Both the position numbers and the translations under genes were made by a program. A stretch of DNA of 64,000 nucleotides, from positions 1 through 64,000 of the forward strand of contig NBIV01000140.1 in NCBI GenBank assembly GCA_003194525.1. The letters run 5' to 3'. Of the stretch, positions 20,835 through 32,800 are shown piece by piece. The notes below the pieces were generated by a model. That model had not been told where the DNA came from. It made no database searches and worked only from the letters and a program-made list of their open reading frames with translations. Within the stretch, counting starts at the first letter, position 1, and each line of letters begins with the position of its first letter. This DNA comes from Gracilariopsis chorda. Its lineage: Eukaryota; Rhodophyta; Florideophyceae; Gracilariales; Gracilariaceae.

Positions 20835-21440
20835 TTTTCAACTGCGATCACCCTAGAAGATGACCGCTGCAGTTTTCTCCGATGAAGTGGCAACGAAAGA
20901 CTCGGTCTTTGTGAGATCTAGCAAAAATCATCCTTCATTCTTCACCTTGGAGAAATTCTGTTCCGACAACGTGGGTTGACATGATGGCAGTGGGATCTTC
21001 GTCCAGTTCAAAATGCCTTGGACTTCACTGGAATTACGAAAACCCGTTTTGGCGGCTGTCTAATTGCGTGGCCCAATAAGGATGTCACTTTCGAGGTTGG
21101 CGACCGGGTCTTAAGATTCTGTGACTTCGGTTTTGGAGCTGCTCTGTTAGATAGTTCCCCTCTAACCGCCTTCGACCTTCAGAGCAGCAGTAAAAGGGTC
21201 ACCCCTTATCTGACGTCACTGCGTTGTGCCTTGTGGTATGGAGATTTCTGATGTATTCTTCGTAAGTTACAGCGGCACATAAGTGGCCAGAGTTACCAAA
21301 CACGACTCATCTTGGTCCGTTATTTACGAGACTACAGAGAACAAAAGTTCGCATCAACCCATCGCTTGGACTGGTCGTCGAAAAGGATTATGACAAGCGC
21401 CGTGAAAGCTATCATTACCTGTAGACCAAACAGCAAAAGT
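20835..21440. other. Intergenic
   Basis: No gene was recognised. It separates the start of the FSP1-like gene (minus strand) from the end of the fibrillin gene. Confidence 0.45.
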
Positions 21441-22151
21441 TCAATACAACTCTTCCCCTTCGGGTACCTTCGCATAAAGGGCTAGACCTCCTGATCTTCC
21501 TCTTGCCGCCGCCAAGTTTTCTCTGAGAAGGAAGAACGTGAAGAACGGGAGCGTTCGAGAGGTCCTTTGCTCAAAGGGAACCTTGTCCTTCTCTAGATCA
21601 TCTTTTTGCCACTTCAGTGGCCCCAAGCTCAGCTTGGCTCTGTCTACAGTGAACTCGAGTCTATTTCTAGCAGTGACCCATCTGAATGGTCCTGTAACAT
21701 GAAAATGTACAAACCCGACATGTATTGCGTTATCAAATTCACTGCCATCCTCTTCAGCAGTGAACGTTTGATGCGCCCGAACCGGAAAATATAATTTCCG
21801 GAGTAGAGGATTCTTTGTACGAGGGTCTCCTGTGAAGACAAGCCTCCATTGACCGACTATCTTACTTCCATCCACAGTAACTTTGTTTCGTTTTTGCGCT
21901 TTTTCCAGTTGTAGCAAAGCCTGCAAGACGACAAGCGGTTGAGGCCGTCTCTCGCCCTTTGTGTAACTTTTAGCAGCCCGCTGCAGAATGAAGGTAGCTG
22001 CGGCCGCAGCCATTGCACTAGCCTCGGTTTGTTCGGAAGAACTCAATTTGCACTTGACCGGACAGAGTGCTCTGTGAACAAGCGTATGGCGTCGAGAAAA
22101 AGGTCTGTTGAACAGGTGTGTTTGAAGAGCGGGGGAAAGAAACGCCTGCAT
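21441..22151 (-). CDS. Plastid lipid-associated protein / fibrillin
   Basis: Fibrillins (PAP family) coat plastoglobules and thylakoid margins and bind lipids. The ATG at 22151 gives 236 residues beginning MQAFLSPAL, with a basic, Ser-rich, Phe-containing leader to about residue 40 that fits a plastid transit peptide. An ATG at 22211 would add 20 residues. The mature part has the family's N-terminal core (KIVGQWRLVFTGDPRTKNPLL), a beta-rich middle (HVGFVHFHVTGPFRWVTARN) and the C-terminal strand GGLALYAKV. Intronless. It supports a photosynthetic host. Confidence 0.78.
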   Translation of the reverse strand: MQAFLSPALQTHLFNRPFSRRHTLVHRALCPVKCKLSSSEQTEASAMAAAAATFILQRAAKSYTKGERRPQPLVVLQALLQLEKAQKRNKVTVDGSKIVGQWRLVFTGDPRTKNPLLRKLYFPVRAHQTFTAEEDGSEFDNAIHVGFVHFHVTGPFRWVTARNRLEFTVDRAKLSLGPLKWQKDDLEKDKVPFEQRTSRTLPFFTFFLLRENLAAARGRSGGLALYAKVPEGEELY

Positions 22152-22295
22152 GTTTGAAGCGGATGCTCGTCGCCCAATCGCCCACGCCAGGTGTTCACTT
22201 GACTTGTGCATTTCGAGGAGTGCAATGCTAGAAACAAAAGTAGGCTGCAGAACTCCGAAACGTTCTCTGTGCGCACTTTGTATCTTTGTAGTCAC

Positions 22296-23740
22296 TGATG
22301 TACTTCCTTCAAGCGAAGCCCGTATGCTGAAATCGGTTGATTTCGTTTTGGAGCAGAGCTTCAGCGAATCTCTTCGCGATACACGGAAACACCTAAGGGA
22401 AATGGGAACGATCCAAGTATGGAGTGCAGAAGACGCCTCAAAGGCGCTACAACGCTCACTCCAGGTCCGCGGGCTTTGAGATCATCATGCTCATGATGGG
22501 CATTTGCGTTGAGAAGCAGGATAAGATGGCAATGTAGCCCTTAATTATTCAGTTATTTTTAGAAAGATTATCTCATGTTGTCATACGAGGAGCTGTCGAG
22601 GTGCTCAACCGCATGACCTTGCGTTGGGTTCCTCTCTCGTCATGGTTCTCTCTACCGACATTACTGCTACTCTGCATCTGAGCTTCTCACGCATTGTGAT
22701 CTGACTTGCACAAACACAACAGACAACAGGTCATCTTCAGATACGCGGCGACTAAAAGAGCTGGTTGTAAAGAATTAACGCAAGTCTCTCGACTATGTTG
22801 CGAAGTAGTCTGCATCCAATGTGCATAACGCACCTCAAGATCAACAAGGCAAGCATTTCTCCCATACGGAGTGAGTCACTATCGAGCAATCTAAATTGTC
22901 TTTGAATGCTCAAAAACTGATGGCGGATTGGCTACAGCTATGGCGAATGACTTACAAACCGAAACGGCGCCAGATCCCGAATTTGATGAGCGCTTCCTCC
23001 CTGATGTTGTGAGCGTGTGGCCTGGCCTGTCGCATGCTCGCACGGCACCGTGATCACCACGATACCGAAAACTTCTCTGGAAGAAGCGAAAAGAGCGCGT
23101 GACTCAGCCATGGAAAGAAAAGGTGTACCTTCGCGAAGTCTCATAGCTGACGAATATGACCTTGCAACGTGCAGTAACATTGACGGCTTCGCCGCGTTGC
23201 TTTCTGTTCATAATGGCAGGAAATTTTGAACCTGTAACGCTAGCGCAATCCCAGAATGTATCGAATGACCGAACTGTTTGAAAGCCCGGTTCGAGGGTGA
23301 CGGCAACGAAGATACCGAAACGAAACACGAAGTTAAACGCAGAATACAGCAGGTCGGAGGAAAACTGTGCACTTCTAGTCTCTTTCCTTTCCGGCGAAAC
23401 GATATCGACAGGTCGACAAGGATTACTTGAAACGAAACACATCGCGCGGCTGGGTCGACTGAGCACTTGATGCAGCCAACGTTGTGATTTCTGTCCCGCT
23501 TCTTTTCACGCCTCTCATTCAGGCGCCCCCAAGTATGAATACAGGAACTCCCGACTCCTTTCGTTCTCGCCAACCCTCTGATTTGTTTTTTTTTTTGTTC
23601 AAGAGTTCTAACTTCCCGTCAGACTGAGGCCCTTGCGTTCACATCTCGTCGTCCAAGTTCGAGGCACAACTCACGTCTCTTACCGTTTCTTTGACTCTTT
23701 CAGACGTTTGGCACCTGCAGTAACTTATCATCCAACAGAA
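22296..23740. other. Intergenic; possible small broken ORF at 22940-23229
   Basis: An ATG at 22940 opens a 37-codon acidic frame, and a charged, helical-looking frame continues after a shift to 23229 (SLEEAKRARDSAMERKG). This could be a small gene with a frame break or intron, but no family was recognised and the evidence is weak. The final 200 bases are pyrimidine-rich, consistent with the leader of DMC1. Confidence 0.3.
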
Positions 23741-25000
23741 ATGAGTCGCTCTTTGGACATGCAAGTTGAGGAACAGGTCGAAGAGGAGGTTTTGACGTTT
23801 GACGAAATCGACAAGCTCAGCGAACTTGCTATAGCAGCCGCAGATATCAAGAAGTAAGTTCCATTTCTTTCCCTCCGATCTCGGGGGTATCACTCAGGAC
23901 ATCTAACTCCGTTCAATCCCTTCGCGAAGAATGAAGGATGCGGGATACTACACTGTCTCTTCAGTTCTGATGCGTACCAAGAAGGCTTTGTGCGAAGTGA
24001 AAGGTCTAAGCGAACCAAAGATTGATAAGATTCGCGATGCCGCACTCAAGCTCGTCGGGGCCGGCTTTATAACGGGAACTGAAGCGCGCCAGAAGCGAAT
24101 GAATGTTTACAACATCAGCACTGGAAGCCAGGCCCTCAACGAGATCATTGGTGGGGGCATCGAATCCGGGTCCATCACTGAAGCTTTTGGTGCGTTGCAA
24201 TGCATTTCTCGTCTCCATATGCAAAGGAGATGCTAACTACAAGCTATTTGCGCAAATAGGGGAGTTCCGCTGTGGGAAGACGCAGCTTTCGCATACTCTT
24301 TGTGTTACTGCTCAGCTCCCCCACGAGATGGGCGGTGGCAACGGTCGTGTCGCTTTCATCGACACTGAGAATACATTTCGTCCCGAACGCATAATCGAGA
24401 TTTGTGCGCGATTCGATTTGAATGCTGAGGATGTTCTGGACAACATAGTCGTAGCTCGAGCCTATACATCTGAACATCAGTGTGAGCTTCTAGATCATGT
24501 TGCGGCGCGCATGGCTGCGGATCGCTTTGCATTGCTCATCGTCGATTCGGCAACGGCTCTGTTCCGTGTCGATTTCACCGGCAGAGGGGAACTGGCTTGT
24601 CGTCAGCAGAAACTTAATCAATTCATGAGCTCGCTGACAAAGATTGCGGAACAGTTTAACGTAGCCGTTTGGATTACCAACCAGGTCATGAGCACACCAG
24701 ATGCAATGGCATTTGCCGCTGATAAGAAGCCTATAGGAGGTTCGTCACTAATTCATTTTTATCTTCGAAGACGGTATCAACTGCACGCTAACCATGATTG
24801 CATTCGCCTCGATGCCTTGTCTTCTTTGTTCACTCCCTTTTGCAGGCCACGTCATGGCTCACGCGAGTACCACTCGACTTGCCTTGCGTAAGGGGCGAGG
24901 AGAACAACGCATTTGCAAGATCTTTGATTCTCCGATGTTTGCCGAAGCCGAGGCCACATTTGCGATTGGAGTGGGAGGAATATGTGACGCATCAGATTAG
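23741..25000 (+). CDS. DMC1: Meiotic recombinase DMC1, four exons
   Basis: DMC1 is the meiosis-specific RecA/RAD51-family recombinase that forms filaments on resected DNA and performs homologous strand exchange. Exons are 23741-23853, 23930-24189, 24260-24739 and 24846-25000. The introns (76, 70 and 106 bases) all have GT-AG ends, the first with GTAAGT. The joined frame is 335 residues, close to the usual 340. It has the N-terminal helix-hairpin-helix region ([22 protein letters not shown]), Walker A GEFRCGKT (125-132), Walker B LLIVDS (Asp at about 220), [17 protein letters not shown] and the C-terminal [16 protein letters not shown] followed by [12 protein letters not shown]. The [16 protein letters not shown] and MSTPDAMAF features favour DMC1 over RAD51. 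Its presence implies a meiotic cycle. Confidence 0.92.
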
Positions 25001-26763
25001 GAATCAGTCCCATTTCTGTATTGGTTTGATGACATGCGCTACTGCCATTCTGGTTATCGAATTTACTATGTAACAGTGGTGAACTCTGAAAGATATGCGT
25101 TTCTTCACAAACGTATTGTGAGAATGACAGGACAGAAAGTTTTCGTATCAAGAGAAAATCCCCAGAGGGTAGTCAAGGTGCACTTGGTATTTGGGCACAT
25201 TTGCTTCATAGCAGCACCGACAAAGGCCGTGAAGCATGATCTATATTTGAAGCGACGAAGAGCTGAGCGAATCAGAGCATCACATTTCATTTAACATACA
25301 GATGATAGTCCCGACTGAGTTGAGAACGATTTGCAACACTCTCGAGATACGTTTTCGGAACGCGAAATTGAAGATTTCGATTGCATGTATGAACGAAAGT
25401 ATCGAATACACCATGAGCAGAGCGCCCACTTGCTTTTCGAGCGGTACGTCCGAGGTGACACTCAACCCCTCTCAGAAATACCTTACACAGAGGATAAAGC
25501 ATCTTGTTTACGTTCTTGACACGATTTCACCGTCCTTTCAAGGATGCGGGAAGCTAGTAGAAGTTTGCGAGAGGCATCACGAACTGTTGAGACGCCGAAA
25601 TACTTGAGCCATGGAATAACTCGGCATTGTTTGTCATCGTGCTCGCGTTGAATGAGGGACATGAAGAAAGTAGAAAAAAATCAGTAGGATCCCGGACTAC
25701 CCTTGGTGCCTTTAGTACTTTTGGTACCTTAGCATAGACCGCATGAAACCTGGCGCGATCCAGGCACATGATGTCATGGTGCAGCCCTTCTGATCTTCAT
25801 GCTTCGTTGCACCATCATACGAACGATAATAACCATTGCGCTGCTGATTCCCTAGAGGATCAACTGCGATAGACAAATACCGTCTTTCATTTGCCATCAC
25901 CCATAAGCGTCCCATGTCTTGGTCCAAATGTCACATAAATGGCTCCTGCACGAGTCGCCGGCCACGTTCATGTCACAGTTTCGTTCAAGTTCTTTGGTAT
26001 AATGCACGTCAAAGGACCGATTGACGATTGTCCTCAATCATCAAGTTCTTTGGTATGATGCATGTCAAAGGACCGTTTCTCGATTGTCCTTAATCCAGTG
26101 GCTTTCTCCACGCAGCAAACCAGTGACTTGTTCTCCGAATTCATTCCCAAAACTGGAAGAGGTCGCCGACAAAAGGCCCGCATGAGTGTAAATCATTTTG
26201 TGGTACCAAGTTAAAGTCCAGTACCTCTCATCGCCCTTCAACAACACTAAACGTGAAACGCTGACAGTTGGCACAACGCAACGAGCCGTCCCTCACAGAA
26301 GATTGCTGATAATAATCAAGGGAAACCAAGCGGATGAACGATTGAGTCTGCCATGGAGCCAGCATTCGAAAGTAGAATTTTGTTCTTAGAGTTGATATCT
26401 TGTTTTCGGGTCACTGAGGTGGCCTTGTGAAAACAAGCCAATTCCATTTTCGCCGCCAGTCCGGCTTGCCGTTAGCAGACTCTTCGTCCATAGATAAAAA
26501 CTTTGCTCTCGTTGAGCAAAAGAGCAGCAGTACCTAAATCCGTGGAACGAAGGAGGAAGTACATCTTTCAAAATGGATGATGGACGACGACCCAGGTGTT
26601 AGGTCTGTTCGCTTGGATCGAATGAAGGACCTCAAAAGGTATGAAGCGTAAGGTGTCCAGAGACAGAGGCAGCCCGTTCACATGCCTTCGGACTGTAACA
26701 CGCAGCACCGCGAACAAATATCAAGTACTAAACGCATAACATGACGCCCTGAACCCCCCCAGG
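25001..26763. other. Intergenic with a 56-bp tandem duplication
   Basis: No gene was recognised. Two repeat features stand out: a 56-bp unit repeated twice (25985-26096) and a GGTACC-type repeat (25699-25733). The left end lies just downstream of DMC1. Confidence 0.5.
25985..26096. repeat. Tandem duplication, two 56-bp units
   Basis: The unit starting TCAAGTTCTTTGGTATAATG at 25985 recurs at 26041 with a few substitutions; both contain CAAAGGACCG and CGATTGTCCT. It is a local duplication with no visible function. Confidence 0.8.
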
Positions 26764-27711
26764 CTATACTGGCACATGTAGTCTTTGTGGTGGAAAGATA
26801 CGTGCAACTGGCCGTCCTACAACGCACTCAATAGGAAGAAGACCCCAGTACCTTGAGTCAAGGCTTTTGCTGGGGTTATCTCCAATCACGAAAATGTAAC
26901 CGTCCGGAATCGTGCAAGGGGCCACGATAGGACTGTTTGGTACGACCTCGTCTATTTTGACAGCGTTAACGAACACGCCAGTGAGGCGAACTTCTATTAC
27001 GTCGCCGGGAACAGCGACAACGCGCTTGATAAAGAGGTCATTCCGATGTGGAATTCGGGTGGAAGCAAGGTGTTGGTTGGATGAGGTTAAAATGGACTTG
27101 AGCCTGGACGGAGGGGTGAATAACACAATTTCGCCCTTACGCGGAGGTGTGGCTCGCAGTGAAATCTTCTCAACTAAGAGCGCATCCCCTACATATAGAG
27201 AAGGTTCCATAGATACGGTGGGAATAGAATAGATGCCAAGCACGGTGGGACCAATTAGGCCTATCGTAACAAATGTGACGGACATGGCAAGTGTGACAAG
27301 AGCGCAACGAATGAGGTCCCGCTTATAGGTCCACAAAACCGCATCGCCCACAGCGACCTCTACAGGCCAAGCACGCTCAAAACGGGGTAAAAGGCGATTG
27401 AGGGGGCGCACGGTAGCGACGACTTCATGAACTCGGGACGGTGGGACTGAGGCGGTGGTGAACACTTCTTGGCCGTCCAGAGTCAGTTTCTCAATTACGT
27501 ACTCGACAGAACGGTATACTCCTCTCTGGCGCATACGTGGGTTCCAAAGATGGCGCGGAACTGCGAGGGAATGCTTTCGGAGTTCCTTGGGAGGCTGATT
27601 ATTGACTACATCCTGCCATGATGCTCGACGACAGATAGGTACGGTTCTTCTCGCCTGTGAAGATTTCGAGACCGCTGTTGATAGGGGTGGGACGATGAAG
27701 AGGAGCTGCAT
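26764..27711 (-). CDS. Plastid-type signal peptidase I (thylakoid processing peptidase)
   Basis: This serine protease removes signal and thylakoid-transfer peptides at the thylakoid or inner envelope membrane. The ATG at 27711 is chosen; the frame is open further upstream to 27843 but only from a TTG. The 315-residue product has a basic Ser-rich leader consistent with plastid targeting and a membrane helix at about residues 138-160. The catalytic Ser167 lies in IPTVSMEPSLYVGD and the catalytic Lys229 in LFIKRVVAVPGD. The C-terminal box FVIGDNPSKSLDSRYWGLLP matches the family's GDN-x-SxDSR box. Both catalytic residues and the spacing are intact. The 100 residues between leader and membrane helix are an unusual N-terminal region with no known domain. 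Confidence 0.88.
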   Translation of the reverse strand: MQLLFIVPPLSTAVSKSSQARRTVPICRRASWQDVVNNQPPKELRKHSLAVPRHLWNPRMRQRGVYRSVEYVIEKLTLDGQEVFTTASVPPSRVHEVVATVRPLNRLLPRFERAWPVEVAVGDAVLWTYKRDLIRCALVTLAMSVTFVTIGLIGPTVLGIYSIPTVSMEPSLYVGDALLVEKISLRATPPRKGEIVLFTPPSRLKSILTSSNQHLASTRIPHRNDLFIKRVVAVPGDVIEVRLTGVFVNAVKIDEVVPNSPIVAPCTIPDGYIFVIGDNPSKSLDSRYWGLLPIECVVGRPVARIFPPQRLHVPV

Positions 27712-28036
27712 AACTGGTTCAGCGGAGCAGCGGTGTAGATGGGGCGGGGACTGATTTCGGATCAGAGGAACAGTGGCGCGGGAGGGAGGCGGAGAGCGTG
27801 GAGCAGAATAAAGCCGGAAGTGAAGGCAAATAGATACCGTCAAGCCTACGTGTAGTTGGGAAGTGAACTATTCTCGGGGTTCTAGTAGGCATGTGAAACT
27901 GTCAAAAAAATCACGAGTGCTTGTCTCGCCGAAGAATGATGAGTGGAGGAGATGCGCGTGGCACGCTTGGTGTCGATGAGCTCATTGGGCAGCTCCTGCG
28001 CAAATATCTGCGGACAAGCACCATCTTAGATCAGTT

Positions 28037-29803
28037 CTACTCTGCGACGAGGTGACCGTACTTGGGCTCCCACATTTGCTGCTTCATGAGCTGCACCATA
28101 CTCTCGTGGGACTCGCACGCCCACGCGGGCAGTTTCTCGCGAGCCAGACCCTGTTCAAGTGCGACGAACACCACGGCCGCAGCCACCTCCGCGCTCACTT
28201 CTCGCAGTTGTTTCACGGGCGGGAACAAGATGCCCTTCTTAACTTCTTCGTCGCTCGACAGCTCTGCGATGTGTCTCCCAGCCGCCAAGAACATTTCATC
28301 CGTCACACACGCGATGCGCGCCACCGTCACCGCGAGACCCAGCCCCGGGAACGAGTATACATTGTTTGCTTGATTCGTGTAGCACACACGACCGTCTTCC
28401 AGGAGCACATTGGAGAACGGCGAGCCCGTTGCAACCACCGCGCGCCCCTGCGTCCACTCGAATGCTTCCTCAGGCGTGCATTCAGAGGACTTTGAAGGAT
28501 TGCTCATAGGGAAAATCACCGGCCGATCTACGTGTTTCGCCATCTCCCGCACCACATCTTCTGTGAACAGACTACCCACACCGGACAGTCCGAGCAACAC
28601 CGTCGGTCTCACGGAACGCACAACCTCAAGCAATGACATGCCATCCTCCATGTCATCCCGACAAAATTCAGCACGTTTGCCGTTCAATTGTCGTCCTCTG
28701 CCCAACAACCCGTTTTCATCGAGCATATAGAAGTTCTTATACGCTTTTTCCCTAGCCATGTCGTAACACTCCATGACTTGAATAATCCCTTCGCAAACTC
28801 CAATGCCGGCCGAGCCCGCACCGACGCATACAATTTTTTCGTCTCGAACATCGCTCATGATCTTGCCTCTAGCGCGCAGCGAAGACAACAGCGCGGCGAT
28901 CGCGATGCACCCCGTGGACTGGATGTCATCATTGAAACATGGGGCGCTTGTATACCGATATCGTTCGAGAAGTGTTTCTGCTTCTAAGCTGCTGAAGTCC
29001 TCAAACTGTATAAGCGTGTTCGGCCATCTGTATCGAATTGCAGAGATCCACTCATCAAGCAAGTCGTAATATTCTTTGCCACGTAGACGAGGACGGTTGA
29101 GCCCAAGATATAACGGATTCTCCCGCAATTCCAAGTTGTCTGTGCCAACATCCAGCACGATCGGTAAGGTTCTGGACGGGCTCACACCTGCAGCTGAAAC
29201 ATACAACGACAGTTTGCCGATCGGAATGTTCATGGAATTGCAACCCAAATCTCCCAGTGATAAAACGCGAGAGCCGTCTGTTACAACGATTACATCCACC
29301 TCATCCTTGGGCCAGTTGTACACCATGGTGCGGAAATGCGGTCGATCTTCAACCGAAAAGTACATGCCGCGCGTCCGACGATAGATGGCATGAAACCGCA
29401 GACAAGCCTCGCCAACCACCGGTGTATAAACGATGGGTGCGAGTTCTTCGAAGTAGTCAACCAGGATCCGATAGAATAGAACAGTGTTGCGATCCATCAG
29501 CATGGACAGAAACTGAAATTTGTCTAGGTCGGTACGTTGTCTTTCATAGGTCTCCATAACACGCTTCACTTGAAACTGTAAAGCCTGCTGTCTGGGTGGT
29601 ACAAGGCCCCGCAGCAACAACCGTTCTCGTTCGTCATTTGAAAACGCTGTGCCTCGATTAAGAGCAGGATCATGAATCACGGCGAGTCTTCTATGCGATG
29701 TCATTAACACTTCATTGGAGCGGTCCGTGTGACAGGCGCGCCATTGTGAAACGCGCTGGACACCACACTGATGAAATAAACGAGTGAGCGGTCTGCGAAG
29801 CAT
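28037..29803 (-). CDS. Malic enzyme, probably mitochondrial
   Basis: Malic enzyme converts malate to pyruvate and CO2 while reducing NAD+ or NADP+. The 588-residue intronless product is full length. It starts with an Arg-rich, acid-free leader (MLRRPLTRLFHQCGVQRVSQ) that suggests mitochondrial import. Recognisable are the catalytic Tyr126 (APIVYTPVVGEAC), TDGSRVLSLGDLG followed by the catalytic Lys197 in NIPIGKL, metal ligands Glu268-Asp269 (FEDFSS) and Asp292 (FNDDIQST), the dinucleotide fold GAGSAGIGV (328-336), and MSNPSKSSECTPEEAF. The usual GMGIP before the lysine reads NSMNIP here, a mild deviation. Cofactor preference cannot be fixed by eye. Confidence 0.92.
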   Translation of the reverse strand: MLRRPLTRLFHQCGVQRVSQWRACHTDRSNEVLMTSHRRLAVIHDPALNRGTAFSNDERERLLLRGLVPPRQQALQFQVKRVMETYERQRTDLDKFQFLSMLMDRNTVLFYRILVDYFEELAPIVYTPVVGEACLRFHAIYRRTRGMYFSVEDRPHFRTMVYNWPKDEVDVIVVTDGSRVLSLGDLGCNSMNIPIGKLSLYVSAAGVSPSRTLPIVLDVGTDNLELRENPLYLGLNRPRLRGKEYYDLLDEWISAIRYRWPNTLIQFEDFSSLEAETLLERYRYTSAPCFNDDIQSTGCIAIAALLSSLRARGKIMSDVRDEKIVCVGAGSAGIGVCEGIIQVMECYDMAREKAYKNFYMLDENGLLGRGRQLNGKRAEFCRDDMEDGMSLLEVVRSVRPTVLLGLSGVGSLFTEDVVREMAKHVDRPVIFPMSNPSKSSECTPEEAFEWTQGRAVVATGSPFSNVLLEDGRVCYTNQANNVYSFPGLGLAVTVARIACVTDEMFLAAGRHIAELSSDEEVKKGILFPPVKQLREVSAEVAAAVVFVALEQGLAREKLPAWACESHESMVQLMKQQMWEPKYGHLVAE

Positions 29804-32800
29804 GACGATACTTAGTGAAGTGATAAGCTATGGCCTACTAAGTGGGAAAACACCTAGCGGGCTCACCAAAATAAGGCCTGAAGCACGTAGATAGCTTCCC
29901 CTTGGTGAGATATGTTATACCTGGTGGTGCCGCTCTGCGCGGATTGAATTGTCGATCACCTCCAAATCATCTCAGTGCATCCCGAGCCGGGATGCGGAAT
30001 TCCCGGCCAACAGTGCCACAGGCGCCATGTTAGCCGTACACGTGTCCACCCGTCGTACGTTCTGAACATCGTCCCACTCGACCTCCCAGAAAGTACCGAA
30101 GGTACAGGTATCGTTGGTACCAACGGGACCTAGATGTAGCCTTGCGGATCATGTTGAGGCGAGAGTCATAACGTCTTGAGGCAAGAAGATATGTCGTGTA
30201 CCATTGCTAATCCTTTAACCCCGGTCTCTCTTTTAAAACTTGTTGTTCCGATAGCTATTTGTTCCATGACCCCTGAAAGAATGCTTGTAACACAGACGTA
30301 CCTGTAGGGCCACGGAGCTCAGTCGAAGACAGACTACAAGCTCTGTCTCCGACGTTAGTGTCCCGTAATGTAGTGTCAGGATCTTCTAGATGTATCGATT
30401 GTAGCCATTAGACTCTATTAAAGGAGATGAAGTCTGGCGTTCTCTCCTCAGAACCAGCCACACCTTCCATCGTGCCGCCTCTCCAGTTTCAGTGTTACAA
30501 TGCTACTCCAGCTCACGACGTAGCATGATCATGATGATGAGTAATGTGACAACTAACAGTAGCAAGGGTATGCCATAGACAATCCCGCCAAGTTGATGCA
30601 AGAGCAGCATGATTCGCAATCCCGATTGCTCTGTAACTCGGGAGTGCTAGCAAGGGTAAATCGTTAGAGCCCGCAACTGCACTGTATTCCGCCTTCAGTG
30701 GATACGACGGTGCAAGGACTCGAGATACCAAGAATTGATTGACATGGTCGTCCAATCTTCTGTATCTCGAGTCATCTTGATCTTCCAGAACTCTTCTTCT
30801 TTCTTGTCGGGGACACCCACCCTTCATGTTCAAGCATGCGATTTGGATGCAGTAGGTAGATATAGGGAACGGTGAACCTATGCATGGGTGGGCACTCGCG
30901 ACTCGTTACAAGAAACTCGCCCTCACGTGATGGCCATACGCCAGTATTCGCAACGAACACGCTCGAGTTGTGCAAATTAAATTCGAGTTCGGGACTACGG
31001 TTGATGCTGCAGACATATCGCAGTGCAGTGTCTTGTAGCTCAGGACCAAATAATCCAAGAGTGCGCAGTGGAGGGAAGGTTCACGTAGCTGGGCCAACCG
31101 TCGGCCGTACATAAGTTAATAATCAAACGAGCCTGCTCAATCCAATTCCATTCTGGAAGGATCCAATAAGCAGTCAAGCTCAAGAAGAAGATTCAATGCA
31201 AAGTTCCATCGCGAAGCAGGTCAACGCCGAAGACCCTTTTCCCATTGGAGTAGAACGACTCACCGTTATAGGCGTAGCTCTCGAGATTTCGATGAAAAGC
31301 TCCGGACTAACTTGAAGATCTCCGACGGGTAACAAACTCCCAGAACTACACACACGCGCTACAATGGATCTCGGTGACCTGCGCGAGACACCCAATCATG
31401 TTCTTTATGTAAACGCTTCTTAATCGCTCAAAGATTTCTTCAAAAACGTGATGCGAACGAGTAGAGCTAGGTATGAGGATTTCACCTCAGATTTCTTCTT
31501 TTCACATATCACGACAGAGCCCTAGACTGGACTTGATAGTTGATCACGTGTGAGCAGTGCGATGAGAAAGAAAAGGCAAGTGTCCAATATTAACGGCATG
31601 CGCTGGCAAGGCGAGCAACGCGTCCTTGAGTTTGTCTCGAAACTGCAACTGCTTCGAGGTTTGAGCATAGCTGGTATGACTGTTGATGCATGGAAGAGAC
31701 GTTCGTCATGTCGCTCAAGATGGTCAGCTCACTCTGCTCCTTTGGCGCTTTTTGAAGTGGCTTACGATAGCAGTGCCCTATTCCACAACTGTTCCGGTGC
31801 TCCTAAAGACGTTAAAACCTCACCATCAAACAGAAGAGCCGACGAGGAACCTCGAACAGAGAGCTCGTGGGCTTCACGTTCCAGTTGTGAGGCACTATTG
31901 GTACAATGTATGTCATTACTGTTGGGCGTCTTATCTTCTTCAGATATGGGGCTATTGCAACAAGTCCGCGATTGAGCTGCTTGCATTGGTAGAATGTTGG
32001 TTGTGAATCATCACCTCAAGAGTGAGAAGTTTGTCATTTGCCATGGTGTCAGTGCAAGGTTCTTGAAACCTGTCATGCAGCAACCAAGAATATCCAACTC
32101 CATTGCGATATGTACGTAAGTATGAATATAGAAAGCAATACTACAAGTTCTCTGTTGCAAGGTTGCACAACGTCTGACATAAAATCATATCAGACAAATG
32201 CATCCAAAATGGCACTGTAAGCAGATGTTCTGCATATGCACGACAGCTTGTAAGCGCCTAACATTGAAGCGGGCGCTGAAGGAAACGAATGCTTCACGAG
32301 AAGCAACGAAAAGATTGTGGTTGTGCCCTTGGTACTCCAGTGTTTTTGAAGCCCTTAGGCCTTGAAGCAACCATTGATGTGGATCATGACAGAAACCGGC
32401 AAGTTCTATTCGCAGGGACAACAAATTACGTAGTGAAAACAACTTTACGGGTTCTGTTCAGTTGTAGATGTTGTGACATATTACCACATTGTTATGAGAA
32501 TGAATTAATTCGGCACACTGCTTGTTTACCTTTGGTAGTTGGCTCTTCTTCTCTCTTCGCCAATTAATAAACCATTATTGCGGGATATTCAAATTCCTTT
32601 TATTAGCGAAAGCAACGCAGAGCATTCAACTTGATTTCCGCCATGGATTTCCAGGAAATCCAGATCTTTGTGACTTCGATGATTGCATTTCTCGGATTTC
32701 ATGTATCTTGAGATGGACATTACGATTTTCAAATTTCACTCATGTACTGTAGAACCGCACTCTCTCATGGCAAGGTCAAAAAATTCGTGAACAGTTACCA

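Noticed and set aside
22150-22479. 109-codon plus-strand ORF beginning at the fibrillin start
   Set aside because: It is partly antisense to the fibrillin gene, has no recognisable domain and looks like a shadow frame; the charged tail alone is not enough evidence.
27712-27843. Longer signal peptidase with 44 extra N-terminal residues
   Set aside because: The upstream start is a TTG; the first ATG in frame is at 27711 and already gives a plausible transit peptide.
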